From an uncultured Bacteroidota bacterium (lineage in GTDB: Bacteria > Bacteroidota > Bacteroidia > Chitinophagales > Chitinophagaceae): a stretch of DNA of 50,436 nt. The stretch is from assembly GCA_903903635.1 (NCBI GenBank), contig CAIUZK010000101.1:1-50436 (forward strand), written 5' to 3'. Each line of letters opens with the position of its first letter. The first letter of the stretch is position 1. A program made the position numbers and the translations under genes. This document shows, one piece after another, positions 25,607-35,011 of this stretch. Under the pieces are notes generated by a model. That model did not search any database. It was given only the letters and a program-made list of their open reading frames with translations, and was not told the DNA's origin.

Positions 25607-26536
25607 ATGAAACCTCAACTCCGTTCTGCCCTTTATCTGAGTGTTGGCATTTTGCTTGGCGCTCTGGTGGTTACAGGCATAGCCCTCAAGAAAATTGACC
25701 CCAAAACTACTGCTGTAGAAGTTAGCCCAGATGGCCGTCCGCAGTATAAATGGTATGTCCCGGTTTTGCCCGGCTCGATTGACTTTTCGGGTGAAGCTGT
25801 ACCTCTTGACCGGTGGGATGTGAAGGAAAAGCTGGACAGGGAGGTGCTTGTTAATTCCTACCTCCATGGCAGCCAGTTGTACGTACTAAAGCTGGCAGGC
25901 CGGTATTTTCCTGTTATTGAAGAAAGGCTGAAGGCAAACGGCATACCCGAAGATTTCAAGTATGTATGTATTGCAGAGAGTTCACTGCAACAAAATGCCT
26001 TATCGCCGGTAGGCGCTGCAAGTTTCTGGCAGTTTATGAAAGAAACCGGACCGGCCTATGGCCTGGAAATAAACGATGAGGTTGATGAGCGGTTCAACGC
26101 GCAGAAAGCAACAGATGCTGCCAGCAAGTATTTTAAGACTGCTTATAGTAAATTCGGAACATGGACAGCGGCGGCGGCCTCCTATAACTGTGGTATGGCC
26201 GGTTTCCAGAACCAGGTAGATTTTCAGGGTGCCAGCAATTATTATGACCTCATTTTCCCCGATGAAACCAACCGTTATCTGTACAGGATCCTGGCACTGA
26301 AATTCATCTTGTCGCACCCTAAGAATTTCGGATTGCTGCTGGACGAGGGAGAAGAATACCAGCCACTGAAATCAAGAACAATAACTGTAGAAAAAACTGT
26401 AGATAATCTGGCCGATTTTGCAAGGGAAAATAATACCACTTATAAAATGCTCAAGATTTATAATCCATGGCTGAGGGCGCATAAGCTTACGGTTAAGGCG
26501 GGCAAAAAATATGAGATAGTCTTGCCACTCCGGTAA
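25607..26536 (+). CDS. Lytic transglycosylase (SLT domain, MltD-like) with LysM-like C-terminus
   Basis: The 309-residue envelope enzyme has an N-terminal signal or membrane segment (LYLSVGILLGALVVTGIAL). The SLT domain contains FKYVCIAESSLQQNALSPVG (catalytic Glu in AESS), GAASFWQFMKETGPAYGL and TWTAAAASYNCGMAGF. The C-terminal about 50 residues (TVDNLADFARENNTTYKMLK and onward) are a LysM-type peptidoglycan-binding module. It cleaves the MurNAc-GlcNAc bond of peptidoglycan with formation of an anhydro sugar, as known for the family. Length is shorter than E. coli MltD (about 450), with one LysM instead of two. Confidence 0.88.
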   Translation: MKPQLRSALYLSVGILLGALVVTGIALKKIDPKTTAVEVSPDGRPQYKWYVPVLPGSIDFSGEAVPLDRWDVKEKLDREVLVNSYLHGSQLYVLKLAGRYFPVIEERLKANGIPEDFKYVCIAESSLQQNALSPVGAASFWQFMKETGPAYGLEINDEVDERFNAQKATDAASKYFKTAYSKFGTWTAAAASYNCGMAGFQNQVDFQGASNYYDLIFPDETNRYLYRILALKFILSHPKNFGLLLDEGEEYQPLKSRTITVEKTVDNLADFARENNTTYKMLKIYNPWLRAHKLTVKAGKKYEIVLPLR

Positions 26537-26624
26537 TTCCTAATCTGCATTATTCCTCGGTACATAGCTTTTGCTGAATTGTTTTTTGTAAATTGTAGTT
26601 GAATTCACAGTTGGTCGAAGATTT

Positions 26625-29036
26625 ATGAGGAAATTCTTTGGGTACTTATTATTGTTTTTAACTACAGTGCTTGTTTATATCCTGGATCACCCACTGGGTG
26701 CGCTGCCTGCTATTGGGCGGCTGGTTGACCCCATTAACGGCTGTTGGGCCAATGCAGAACCGGTAAAGGAAAATTTTTCAGGCGACTTTAAATTTCCCGT
26801 ACTTAAGGGCGTTGCCACAGTATGGTTTGATAACAGGCTGGTTCCGCACATACATGCAAATGACGAACAGGACCTGTATTTTCTGGAAGGCTATATACAT
26901 GCGAAATTCAGGCTTTGGCAAATGGATATGGAGACACGGGCTGCGGCAGGCAGGGTGAGTGAGGTGGCAGGTGAGAAGGCACTGAAATTCGATATTAAGC
27001 AACGGTATAAAGGGATGGGATTTGCTGCGGAAAATTCGCTTAAGGCGATGGAGTCGGATCCCAGGACCAGGCGAATGATGGATGCCTATACGGCAGGAGT
27101 CAATGCCTATATTTCTTCATTAAAATACCGGGATTATCCGTTTGAGTATAAGCTCATGGGTTTTGCCCCCGAGCCATGGACCAATATGAAAATATCGCTG
27201 CTGCTGAAGTATATGGCCGACGACCTGACCGGCAGCACTAATGATATTGCGTATACCTACCTGAGAGATATATTGCCCAAATCGGAACTGGAGTTGCTTT
27301 ACCCAGATAGAATAGAAGGCGCAACCCCTGTAGTGCCATCGGGTACCGCATTTGATAAGCCATCATTGACCGTTCCGGTTGCGCCACCTGATAGTGTGGC
27401 CTTCCCTCATTTTATACCAGCAGATTTTGGTGAAAGGAGAGAAGATGGAAAGGGTAGTAACAACTGGGTATTGAGCGGGGCAAAAACTGCGAGCGGTGCT
27501 GCTATACTATGCGATGACCCGCACCTGGGTCTTAATCTGCCATCATTATGGTACGAGGTGCAACTACAGGGACCGGGAACCAATGTCTATGGGGCATCGC
27601 TGCCGGGGGCACCGGGTATAATTATCGGGTTTAATGACAGTGTTTCATGGGGCGTTACCAATAATTACCGTGATGTGAAAGACTTCTACCTTATAAAAGA
27701 AGTTGCGGATAATAAGAACAAATACTGGTTTGCAGGTAAACAACTGGATTATACCAAAAGGGTAGAGGTGATCAGGGTGAAAGGCAAGCCGGATGTAACA
27801 GATACAGTAAACTATACCCTGCATGGCCCGGTAACTTATGCAGCGCAAAATAGCGCGGGTGGCGGATTGAGAAAACCGCTTGCCATGTGCTGGATGGGGC
27901 ACAGGGCTACCAATGAAATGCTGGCCATATACAATCTGAATAAAGCAAGGAATTATAATGAATTTGTGGATGCCATACTCAACTTCCAGTGCCCTGCACA
28001 GAATTTTGCATTCGCCGACAGGATGGGAAATATAGCCATATGGGGACAAGGGCAGTTTGTAAATAAGTGGAAGGATCAGGGTAAGTATGTAATGAATGGA
28101 AGCGACAGCGCTACCTTGTGGGGCGACCTGATACCCATGCGGGAGAACCCGCATGCGGTAAACCCGGCACAGGGGTATTTATGCTCGGCCAACCAGGTAA
28201 CTACTGATAGTACTTACCCTTATAATTATAATGGGGCAGGGTGGGTGAATATACGGGCCTGGCGTATTAACCAGGCGCTGAGTGGTATGCAGAAAGCCAC
28301 AGTAAAGGATATGATGGACCTGCAGCAGGATACTTATTCCTTGCTGGCATCTAAAGTGCTGCCGTATATGCTGGAACTGGATGGGGCAGACCTGAAAGGA
28401 GACTATGTGGCGGCTATGAAAAAGTGGGACTACAGGTTGACGGCAGATAGTAAGGCGGCCAGTGCATTTCAACTTTGGTGGACCAATTTCAGTTCGGATA
28501 TCTGGAAGGATAAATTGAAAGGTGTTCCTAATTATTTTATGCCATTGCAGGAACAAACCATGCAATTGTTGTTGCAGGACAGGTTGCCCATGTATGGTGT
28601 TGACGAAACCCAGTCACGTCATGATTATTTTGCCGATAAGGTGGATAAAAGTTACACCAGGGCGCTGGATAGTTTGTTTGTAATGGAGCAAAAGGGAGGG
28701 GCAGATTGGTTCAATGTAAAAAACACAACCGTCGCCCATCTTACCAAATTGCCTGCCCTGAGTTACGACCACCTGAAAATAGGCGGTTGGGGCAATACGG
28801 TAAATGCAGCCAAGGGAGAACATGGCCCATCATGGCGGATGGTGGTTCAGATGGGTAAGGAGATAGAAGCATATGGCGTATATCCTGGTGGACAATCGGG
28901 TAATCCTGGTAGTCCCTATTATGGGAGTTTTGTGGAGGATTGGGCAGCGGGCAAGTATTACCGGCTATTGTTTCTTCCTAATGCCAATAAACAAAATGAT
29001 ACAGCAATAAAGTACACATGGAGGGTGCAACCATAA
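26625..29036 (+). CDS. Penicillin acylase family protein (Ntn hydrolase)
   Basis: The 803-residue exported protein begins with a hydrophobic segment (FFGYLLLFLTTVLVYIL). The family matures by self-cleavage into alpha and beta chains. The cleavage site is GKGSNNWVLSG, with Ser278 as the new N-terminal nucleophile. Other family landmarks are VPHIHANDEQDLYFLEGYIH early in the alpha chain, and DDPHLGLNLPSLWYEVQL, FNDSVSWGVTN and the C-terminal WGNTVNA / HGPSWRMVV / PGGQSGNP block in the beta chain. Family members hydrolyse beta-lactam side chains, N-acyl-homoserine lactones or other amides. The substrate is not readable here. It is followed four bases later by a small membrane-protein gene. Confidence 0.92.
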   Translation: MRKFFGYLLLFLTTVLVYILDHPLGALPAIGRLVDPINGCWANAEPVKENFSGDFKFPVLKGVATVWFDNRLVPHIHANDEQDLYFLEGYIHAKFRLWQMDMETRAAAGRVSEVAGEKALKFDIKQRYKGMGFAAENSLKAMESDPRTRRMMDAYTAGVNAYISSLKYRDYPFEYKLMGFAPEPWTNMKISLLLKYMADDLTGSTNDIAYTYLRDILPKSELELLYPDRIEGATPVVPSGTAFDKPSLTVPVAPPDSVAFPHFIPADFGERREDGKGSNNWVLSGAKTASGAAILCDDPHLGLNLPSLWYEVQLQGPGTNVYGASLPGAPGIIIGFNDSVSWGVTNNYRDVKDFYLIKEVADNKNKYWFAGKQLDYTKRVEVIRVKGKPDVTDTVNYTLHGPVTYAAQNSAGGGLRKPLAMCWMGHRATNEMLAIYNLNKARNYNEFVDAILNFQCPAQNFAFADRMGNIAIWGQGQFVNKWKDQGKYVMNGSDSATLWGDLIPMRENPHAVNPAQGYLCSANQVTTDSTYPYNYNGAGWVNIRAWRINQALSGMQKATVKDMMDLQQDTYSLLASKVLPYMLELDGADLKGDYVAAMKKWDYRLTADSKAASAFQLWWTNFSSDIWKDKLKGVPNYFMPLQEQTMQLLLQDRLPMYGVDETQSRHDYFADKVDKSYTRALDSLFVMEQKGGADWFNVKNTTVAHLTKLPALSYDHLKIGGWGNTVNAAKGEHGPSWRMVVQMGKEIEAYGVYPGGQSGNPGSPYYGSFVEDWAAGKYYRLLFLPNANKQNDTAIKYTWRVQP

Positions 29037-29040
29037 CTAT

Positions 29041-29388
29041 ATGAGATTTATACTTTCAGTTCTTGCCATTGCCCTGTTGTCGGCCCTTGCAGCTCTTTAT
29101 CTGCCCTGGTGGAGTTGTGCTGCAGTGTGCTTCCTGGTGTCTCTGTTTTTAGAGCAGGGAGGGGGCAGGGCATTTATGATGGGTTTTCTGGGGGTAGGCC
29201 TGCTTTGGCTTATTGCCGCAATGCTGCATGATACAGCCAATGCGCATATACTCAGTACCCGCATGGCGGCACTGTTCAAATTGCCGGGCTATAAGTCTTT
29301 TATGGCGGTAACAGTACTGATAGGCGGCCTGGTAGGCGGGCTTGCATCGTGGAGTGGTGCATTATTGCGGCCAAGGCTTAATTCGTGA
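29041..29388 (+). CDS. Small integral membrane protein, function unknown
   Basis: The 115-residue protein has about four hydrophobic segments (FILSVLAIALLSALAALYL, SCAAVCFLVSLFL, FMMGFLGVGLLWLIAAML, FMAVTVLIGGLVGGLASWSGALL). It starts four bases after the penicillin acylase stop, so the two are almost certainly co-transcribed. I recognise no named family. Confidence 0.7.
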   Translation: MRFILSVLAIALLSALAALYLPWWSCAAVCFLVSLFLEQGGGRAFMMGFLGVGLLWLIAAMLHDTANAHILSTRMAALFKLPGYKSFMAVTVLIGGLVGGLASWSGALLRPRLNS

Positions 29389-29442
29389 AAATAGTTTACT
29401 TTTGTAACGGTGCCAAACCTCGGTGCTGCAAAGGGTAGGCAA

Positions 29443-29958
29443 CTACTTGTCTTGCAGCAACAACATTGCCTCTGTGAAAACAGGGGCATTTGTGTTTTTT
29501 GGGGGTGATGGAATCAGGTGCTTTTTTCTAAGATCAGTCCATGTACCTGAAAAATTATAAATGAAAGGAAAGATACCCAGGAATCTGTATTTCATTTTAA
29601 TGGTCCATTCCCCTTCCAGTGTATTTTGTGTTTCATTGTGTTTTCCTGAATAGTGGATTTCTGGCCCCTTTGCGGATTTATCAAATCTGATTTCTCCTTT
29701 TCTAAAGGAAAGGGAACTTGGGTACTGTTTGATGAAATTTATCTGATCCCCGATAATTGTTCCGGTGATATGAGCAGGATCCGGATTAGATCCAAAACCA
29801 CCAGTATCTGTAGCTGTTCCTGAGATGGTTTCCTTATCCTGAATGATGTTCATTTCGAAATAAAGCACACTGCCGTGAAGTCTCTTATAACCCCTGCCAT
29901 ATGTGATAGTGCCGGTCCAATAGCCGGAAATGTTCTGAACTGGTATCATACATTTCAT
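29443..29958 (-). CDS. Hypothetical protein, lipocalin-like beta-rich fold possible
   Basis: The 171-residue protein has no signal peptide. It is rich in alternating beta-strand patterns (ISGYWTGTITYGRGY, VLYFEMNIIQDKETISGTAT, AHITGTIIGDQINFIKQY, EIHYSGKHNETQNTLEGEW). A G.WTG start and EG.W.. strand suggest a small beta-barrel. The real start may be Met4 (MIPVQNISG), as the first three residues look non-conserved. It is a single gene, convergent with the membrane-protein gene, with about 130 bases of featureless DNA upstream. Confidence 0.6.
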   Translation of the reverse strand: MKCMIPVQNISGYWTGTITYGRGYKRLHGSVLYFEMNIIQDKETISGTATDTGGFGSNPDPAHITGTIIGDQINFIKQYPSSLSFRKGEIRFDKSAKGPEIHYSGKHNETQNTLEGEWTIKMKYRFLGIFPFIYNFSGTWTDLRKKHLIPSPPKNTNAPVFTEAMLLLQDK

Positions 29959-30090
29959 TGAAAGCAGATGTAATATTTGTCTTCATGCCGGGAATGAATT
30001 TACGTATTAATCCGGAATTTAACCGACAATAATGGTTGATGTAAAATGGGTTTCTTTAACTCCTCGTAATGTGTATAGCAGGGAATGACA

Positions 30091-30789
30091 TCATAATCCG
30101 ATTTTTTTTCCTGTAATTAATGGGTTCGAGATATAATCATCAAATCCATTTTTTGTCATTTCAGTTACGATAATTTGGTAGTCATATGGTACTCGAACAA
30201 ACTCTACATCTAAATTCTCCTTAATTACCAGATACGAAGCCCTATTGTCACCATCTCTAGGCTGACCTACCGAGCCAGGGTTAAGCCAAGCTTTACCATC
30301 AAAAAATTTTTTATATGTTGGGAGGTGAGTATGGCCGGTTATTAGCATGTCTTGGGTGAATTGGTTTTCCCTGAGGTATTCGCCGTTTATGTCATACATA
30401 TATTCATCGATAGGATCGACCAACCCTGCATGAACACAGAGTGCTTTCCTTCCAAAAATTGTTATTTCCTTTCTTTCATTCAGTTCCTTTAAAAAGCCCA
30501 ATGACTTTTCAGAAAGCAAATTTAACTGCCAAGACAATATCCGGGTACAGGTTTTCGACCGTTCAATTACACCGTTATTGTGAACTATCGCAAAATCGTG
30601 ATTACCCATAATACAAGGTATATTCCTTCTGTGTAATGTTTCAATAACTTCATTGAAAAAACAATAGTAACCTACAAGATCGCCCAGACAATATACCTCA
30701 TTAATACCCCTGCTTTCCAGGTCTTCAAGAACTGCATCCAGTGCTGTAATATTGCCATGAATATCTGAGATAAAAGCTATGCTATTCAT
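30091..30789 (-). CDS. Calcineurin-type metallophosphoesterase
   Basis: The 232-residue protein carries the full metallophosphoesterase signature: DIHGN (residues 9-13), GDLVGYY, GNHDFA, VHAGL and GHTHLP. These provide the two-metal site that hydrolyses phosphodiesters or phosphomonoesters. YfcE/MJ0936-like members share this length. Its start overlaps the end of the ATP-grasp gene by 8 bases, so it is the last gene of the leftward cluster; the shared operon suggests a linked substrate, but which one is not visible. Confidence 0.88.
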   Translation of the reverse strand: MNSIAFISDIHGNITALDAVLEDLESRGINEVYCLGDLVGYYCFFNEVIETLHRRNIPCIMGNHDFAIVHNNGVIERSKTCTRILSWQLNLLSEKSLGFLKELNERKEITIFGRKALCVHAGLVDPIDEYMYDINGEYLRENQFTQDMLITGHTHLPTYKKFFDGKAWLNPGSVGQPRDGDNRASYLVIKENLDVEFVRVPYDYQIIVTEMTKNGFDDYISNPLITGKKIGL

Positions 30790-31753
30790 AAATTATTTTA
30801 TCTGAAATAAATCTTATTGCTTTTCCTTTTTTCTTTAATTGTGGCATATATTCACCGTTTTTCAAATAGTGTTCAATACAGTATTTCGGTTCGTTGTAAC
30901 CGAATTTACTGCGCACGGAGCATGCACTTGAAATTCGGGGGTTTATTTCAAGCAGGTAGGCTTTACCTGATTGTTTTCTGAATTGGAAATTTGTTGGGCC
31001 TATTGGTTTCAGGTCATTTACGAGGGTTTCAACATACTCCTGCATTTCAGCATCATGTGATACCACAAAAGCTTTTTGCGTAGCTCCTTCTTTAGACAAA
31101 TAACGTCTTAAAATCAACTGATCTATGATAGCACCTTCACCATTTCCGAAAATGGAAAAGGTATATTCTTCATCAATATTCCCAATATAGGATTGGAAAA
31201 GGGAATTTTCACTTAACTCAGTACTCATCCCAGCAAAATCGTTAGAATTTTTTATAACATAGAACCCTTTTGAAGCGTAAGATCTGCTTGGCTTAATAAT
31301 AAAAGGTAATCCCAATTCTCTAACTGCCGATTCATAATCCAGGTTTTTATAGGTAGGGATAGCATTAATATTCTCATGCTTCTTCAAATACATCCAGGTG
31401 TCAAATTTATCTTTAGCCAGATCCACAATCTGGTATCTGTTCAGGACTGTAGCCACAGGCAGCGAGTGCCTGTTTTCATTAAAACTAAACAGATCCTGTT
31501 CTATTCCTGGAATGATCAGGTCGATCTTGTATTTATGACACACATGATTGAGCCAGCCATAATATTGCACATCATTAGTATAAGGGGCTACCTCAAAATG
31601 ATCGCAAATATATCTTCCGTAATTTTCCTGATAAATATCTGTGCCAATGATATTACAGGAGATTCCTGAAATACGCAGGCTTTCAATTATGCCATATCCA
31701 ATTATTGCACCTACTCCGGTTACTAAAATATTATACTGCTTATTGTTATGCAT
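30782..31753 (-). CDS. ATP-grasp domain protein (carbamoyl-phosphate-synthase-like ligase)
   Basis: The 323-residue enzyme has an N-terminal Rossmann-like pre-ATP-grasp domain (YNILVTGVGAIIGYGIIESL) and an ATP-grasp fold: LGLPFIIKPSRSYASKGF for ATP binding and LLEINPRISSACSVR for Mg binding. Proteins of this subgroup occur in polysaccharide and nucleotide-sugar loci, where they are thought to join a carboxylate to an amine or thiol. I chose ATG 31753; the upstream in-frame ATG at 31804 adds 17 unconserved residues. It precedes the phosphoesterase with an 8-base overlap. Confidence 0.8.
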   Translation of the reverse strand: MHNNKQYNILVTGVGAIIGYGIIESLRISGISCNIIGTDIYQENYGRYICDHFEVAPYTNDVQYYGWLNHVCHKYKIDLIIPGIEQDLFSFNENRHSLPVATVLNRYQIVDLAKDKFDTWMYLKKHENINAIPTYKNLDYESAVRELGLPFIIKPSRSYASKGFYVIKNSNDFAGMSTELSENSLFQSYIGNIDEEYTFSIFGNGEGAIIDQLILRRYLSKEGATQKAFVVSHDAEMQEYVETLVNDLKPIGPTNFQFRKQSGKAYLLEINPRISSACSVRSKFGYNEPKYCIEHYLKNGEYMPQLKKKGKAIRFISDKIIYE

Positions 31754-31850
31754 GAAATGTTGCCGATAATTAAGTACATTTATATTTTGGTAAATATAAA
31801 ACAATGAGTTTCATGCCTGAAATCCGGAAACCATTGTTTCAATTGAGAAT

Positions 31851-32600
31851 TTAAAGTGCCGCTTCAATTAAGATGCTATTAGATATTTCAGGAAAACTAT
31901 CCCCAATTTTTAATAGTGCATTATAAATATTGCTTTTCCATCCTAATTGAACCATCTGCGCTGTAGTAATCGGTTTAAGTAATAGTCCGGAAACACTACA
32001 TATGTTATAGCCAGCGCTAGTTACTAAATCTTTAATTGAATCAATGTCGAAGAATCGTTTATGCCCAAATCGGATATCGTATTCACTCAACTTATACAAA
32101 TCATCTAGCAAACCAGCTTCAAAACCTATCAGGCGATGTAAAGATCTCGCATTGGGAACTCCAATAAATATCGTACCACCCGGTTTTAAGAATTTTTTGA
32201 ATTTATTTAAAATAAAACCTGGGTCATCCACATGTTCCAAAATGAACCCCATTTCAATAATATCATATTGCTTTTCTGTATCGTAATCTTCAAAATAGGT
32301 ATGTACAAATTCTATCTTTTCACGGTCTACTTCAATACTTTTAGACAAATCATTAATAAGGTCAATCGACCCTTCGAGTATTGTATGTAATTGCAGCCCA
32401 TGACTGAATTCTTTTCTGATTGTACCATTTACCACCTGGTGGCCAATGCCAAGGCTTAGTACTGATTTGTATGATCGTTCCCTCAAAACTTTGCATAGCC
32501 GTGTAGCAAAGTGTTCAAGAAAAAAATGATTCTCGTCGAAATATTTTGAATCTTCTTTATAAGAATCCTGATATTCATTTAAATTTTCGTTCTTAGTCAT
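31851..32600 (-). CDS. Class I SAM-dependent methyltransferase
   Basis: The 249-residue protein has the Rossmann motif I region (SVLSLGIGHQVV), an acidic motif II segment, and motif IV/post-I of the Methyltransf_11/23 type (YDIIEMGFILEHVDDPGFIL, FLKPGGTIFIGVPNARSLH). Similar enzymes in surface-polysaccharide loci methylate sugars. It is 11 bases from the GT2 gene upstream and about 100 from the ATP-grasp gene downstream, in one leftward unit. The target is unknown. Confidence 0.85.
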   Translation of the reverse strand: MTKNENLNEYQDSYKEDSKYFDENHFFLEHFATRLCKVLRERSYKSVLSLGIGHQVVNGTIRKEFSHGLQLHTILEGSIDLINDLSKSIEVDREKIEFVHTYFEDYDTEKQYDIIEMGFILEHVDDPGFILNKFKKFLKPGGTIFIGVPNARSLHRLIGFEAGLLDDLYKLSEYDIRFGHKRFFDIDSIKDLVTSAGYNICSVSGLLLKPITTAQMVQLGWKSNIYNALLKIGDSFPEISNSILIEAAL

Positions 32601-32611
32601 AATTTTTATGT

Positions 32612-33544
32612 TTATTCGTATATATTTTTAATTATATATAACGGTCTGTCTTTAATTTGATTATACATTTTTTCTAAATATATACCTAATATACCTAATG
32701 AACTAATAATAACACCAGTAGAAAATAATATTAATACTGCGAGTGATGAATAGCCAACAAGTAGAGTATTAGGCTTGAAAATCTTTCTGAAAATAATAAA
32801 TAAACCATAGCAAAATGATAAAATTGTAAGTAATAATCCACTAGCAAAGAGTAATTTGAGAGGATATGCCGAAAAAGAACTAATGGCTTCAATCAGCAAG
32901 CCTAATCTTTTTCGGATGGTATAAGTAGCATGTCCTTTCCTGAGATTTTTGGTTATGGGAATCCCATGCTGATTAAAACCGGTCCAATTCATCATACCGG
33001 CGAGGAAAAGGTTTTTATCACCTAACTGTAAGAAAGCATCAACATACTTTCTTGTCATAAGCCTTTCGGTAACAGGGCTTTCAAGAATTTTGGTTTCACT
33101 TAAAAAATTAAAAGTCTTCCAGAAAAAACCACCTAATATTTTCTCCAGAAGTTTGCCTTTCCTGTTTTCCTGGTAACCATACACTACATCATGATTCATA
33201 TTGGTTAGTTCCTCATAAAAAACCTTCAGCACAGAGGGATCAACTTCCAAATCACAATCTATGATAAATACCAAATCCCATTTTGAATGATTCATCCCTG
33301 CAACCAACGCATAATGATGACCGAAATTCCGGGATAGATCTAATACTTTAATTTGCGGGTACTGTTTCTTTAATGTTAATATTCTTTGCAACGAGTTATC
33401 TGGTGATCCATCGTTAACCATTATAATTTCGAAATCAGTACAACTAATATTGTTAAGGGCATCATAGCATTTCTCTATAAACTCTTCAAGAAAACCTTCA
33501 GAGCGGTACAGTGTCGATATGATGCTAATTTGCGGAGCAGGCAT
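32612..33544 (-). CDS. Family 2 glycosyltransferase with C-terminal membrane anchor
   Basis: The 310-residue GT2 enzyme of the GtrB/ArnC/DPM1 type has a GT-A domain (about 1-225) with ISIISTLYRSEGFL, IIMVNDGSPDNS, the DxD-like FIIDCDLEVDPSV and LDLSRNFGHHYALVAGM. Two membrane helices follow (about 235-260 and 270-295). Such enzymes move a sugar from a nucleotide sugar to undecaprenyl phosphate. It heads the leftward cluster with the methyltransferase, ATP-grasp and phosphoesterase genes, suggesting a surface-glycan decoration pathway. A disrupted gene lies directly upstream. Confidence 0.88.
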   Translation of the reverse strand: MPAPQISIISTLYRSEGFLEEFIEKCYDALNNISCTDFEIIMVNDGSPDNSLQRILTLKKQYPQIKVLDLSRNFGHHYALVAGMNHSKWDLVFIIDCDLEVDPSVLKVFYEELTNMNHDVVYGYQENRKGKLLEKILGGFFWKTFNFLSETKILESPVTERLMTRKYVDAFLQLGDKNLFLAGMMNWTGFNQHGIPITKNLRKGHATYTIRKRLGLLIEAISSFSAYPLKLLFASGLLLTILSFCYGLFIIFRKIFKPNTLLVGYSSLAVLILFSTGVIISSLGILGIYLEKMYNQIKDRPLYIIKNIYE

Positions 33545-33563
33545 TAATAATTTGTTTTTAAAA

Positions 33564-33803
33564 TTATAACTTTTTCATGTAATTATTTGCATTCGGTCCC
33601 TCATTAAAAATCAAATCCAGAATAGTTACGCCATGTTCAAAAGGTGGATATAGCTGATTGTATTCCTTATATCCTGAATAATTCTCTGAATCGTAAATCC
33701 TGACCTTCAAATGAATTCCATCCTACTCATTGTGGAGTAACGCCAAATTCTTTGATTTTCTTGAAAAAAAATCATTAACAATATCAATAATCTCGTCGTT
33801 CAT
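33564..33803 (-). pseudogene. 80-codon gene interrupted by one in-frame amber codon
   Basis: Reading leftward from ATG 33803, 26 codons (MNDEIIDIVNDFFSRKSKNL to LLHNE) end at a TAG. The same frame then continues DGIHLKVRIYDSENYSGYKE, YNQLYPPFEHGVTILDLIF and NEGPNANNYMKKL to a TAA at 33564-33566. All 80 codons are in one frame with protein-like composition, so a single nonsense mutation is the likely cause. It lies 20 bases upstream of the GT2 gene. I recognise no family; it may itself be the C-terminal end of a longer lost gene. Confidence 0.5.
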
Positions 33804-33984
33804 TCAATTGGGATATTTATTGCATTTGAATAATGCTTACCCTACGCAACCGCACACAATTTTTAACTAAACCGGCTGTAGCTTTTCGATTTCTTAAGGT
33901 GTCAAAATTACATTTTGCCTCCGAATATTACAAATAAATTAAATTGCACTCTAAAGCAATCCACACATGCCAGTTCATATTATA

Positions 33985-34146
33985 ACTACACGAAAAATGC
34001 GGAAGGAATTGTAGCCTGCTTTTATGCCGAAACTAAATTGAGGTAATGCCTTTTTAGGTTTAGGTATACCGGGCAATTATCCCTTGGTTATGGCGGGTAG
34101 CAAGAATAGCAAGTAAAGGGCGAATGATTTTAGTATGTTTTTTTAT
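33985..34146 (-). pseudogene. Decayed 5' fragment of a PorT-type barrel gene
   Basis: The minus strand reads KNILKSFALYLLFLLPAIT, then KKALPQFSFGIKAGYNSF, clearly parallel to KNILKSFALCLLPLLPAIA and KKVLPKFSFGLKAGYNSW of the intact gene at 34277-34876. The ATG has become ATA (34144-34146), a TAA interrupts the signal-peptide end, and everything after about codon 50 is missing. Homology continues upstream into the leader (GACGGATATATTTG, 34147-34162). The rest of 33804-34276 contains nothing I can support. Confidence 0.75.
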
Positions 34147-34276
34147 AGACGGATATATTTGCGTTTATAAAAGTGATTAGAATGAATTATATAAAAATAA
34201 ACATTTCGAATGGAAATTCAAAAAAATGGAATAGAAAACTGAGGATCTAAAATATACTAACCATATGTTGTGGGGA

Positions 34277-34876
34277 TTAAAAAATCTTGAAACCTGCATA
34301 GATCTGAACACTGGTGGTTGTAAACTTTTTTGACTCTATAGGGTTGCCCAGTGCATCAGTATATTCCTGGGTATAAACACTTGTAAATGCCCTTAAATAT
34401 CGCGCGCCAAGCAGAATATGGTAGGGTAGTCTTGCCTCCAGGCCAATGATGCCGGATAGGTATGGCTTGTATTCAGCCCCAGGAAAAGTACCATCTTTTT
34501 TTATGGCAGCACTGAATTGCGGGCCCGCCTGTATCCATAAAGGAGATACTATTTTATACTCAACCAGAACCGGCAGGTCGAAATAAATGAATTTGTAGTC
34601 TTCCAGGGGATGCGGCAATTTGGTAAAATTTAATAATGGCTCTGCACGCAGTCCCATTTTACCTTTCTGTACATCGGCATAACCACCAACCATATATGCA
34701 CCTACTCTATCTAGCAGGATGTCATTATACTTCCATGAATTGTAGCCTGCTTTCAATCCGAAACTGAATTTGGGTAATACCTTTTTTATTACAGCGGTTC
34801 CCGGCACCTGGGCACTCGCTATGGCTGGCAGCAAGGGGAGTAAGCATAGGGCAAATGATTTTAGTATGTTTTTCAT
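34277..34876 (-). CDS. PorT-family outer-membrane beta-barrel protein
   Basis: The 199-residue protein has a signal peptide (MKNILKSFALCLLPLLPAIASAQ). It has the compact 8-strand barrel of the OMP_b-brl_2/PorT group: FGLKAGYNSWKYND, MVGGYADVQKGKMGLRAEPLL, YFDLPVLVEYKIVSPLWIQAGPQ, YLSGIIGLEARL, LGARYLRAF and the terminal strand TTTSVQIYAGFKIF ending in Phe. It is paralogous to the next gene and to the decayed copy on its other side. The binding partner or cargo is unknown. Confidence 0.82.
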   Translation of the reverse strand: MKNILKSFALCLLPLLPAIASAQVPGTAVIKKVLPKFSFGLKAGYNSWKYNDILLDRVGAYMVGGYADVQKGKMGLRAEPLLNFTKLPHPLEDYKFIYFDLPVLVEYKIVSPLWIQAGPQFSAAIKKDGTFPGAEYKPYLSGIIGLEARLPYHILLGARYLRAFTSVYTQEYTDALGNPIESKKFTTTSVQIYAGFKIF

Positions 34877-35011
34877 ACACGGATATATTTGATGTTTAAA
34901 TGTGCGTAAATTTTGTTATCTAAAAGTAATAAAATTGAATGGCGATGCAAAATATCTGATCTTGTATCATAGAACCAGGCAATTTAAAAAATGGCCATTA
35001 GCAGTTGTTTT

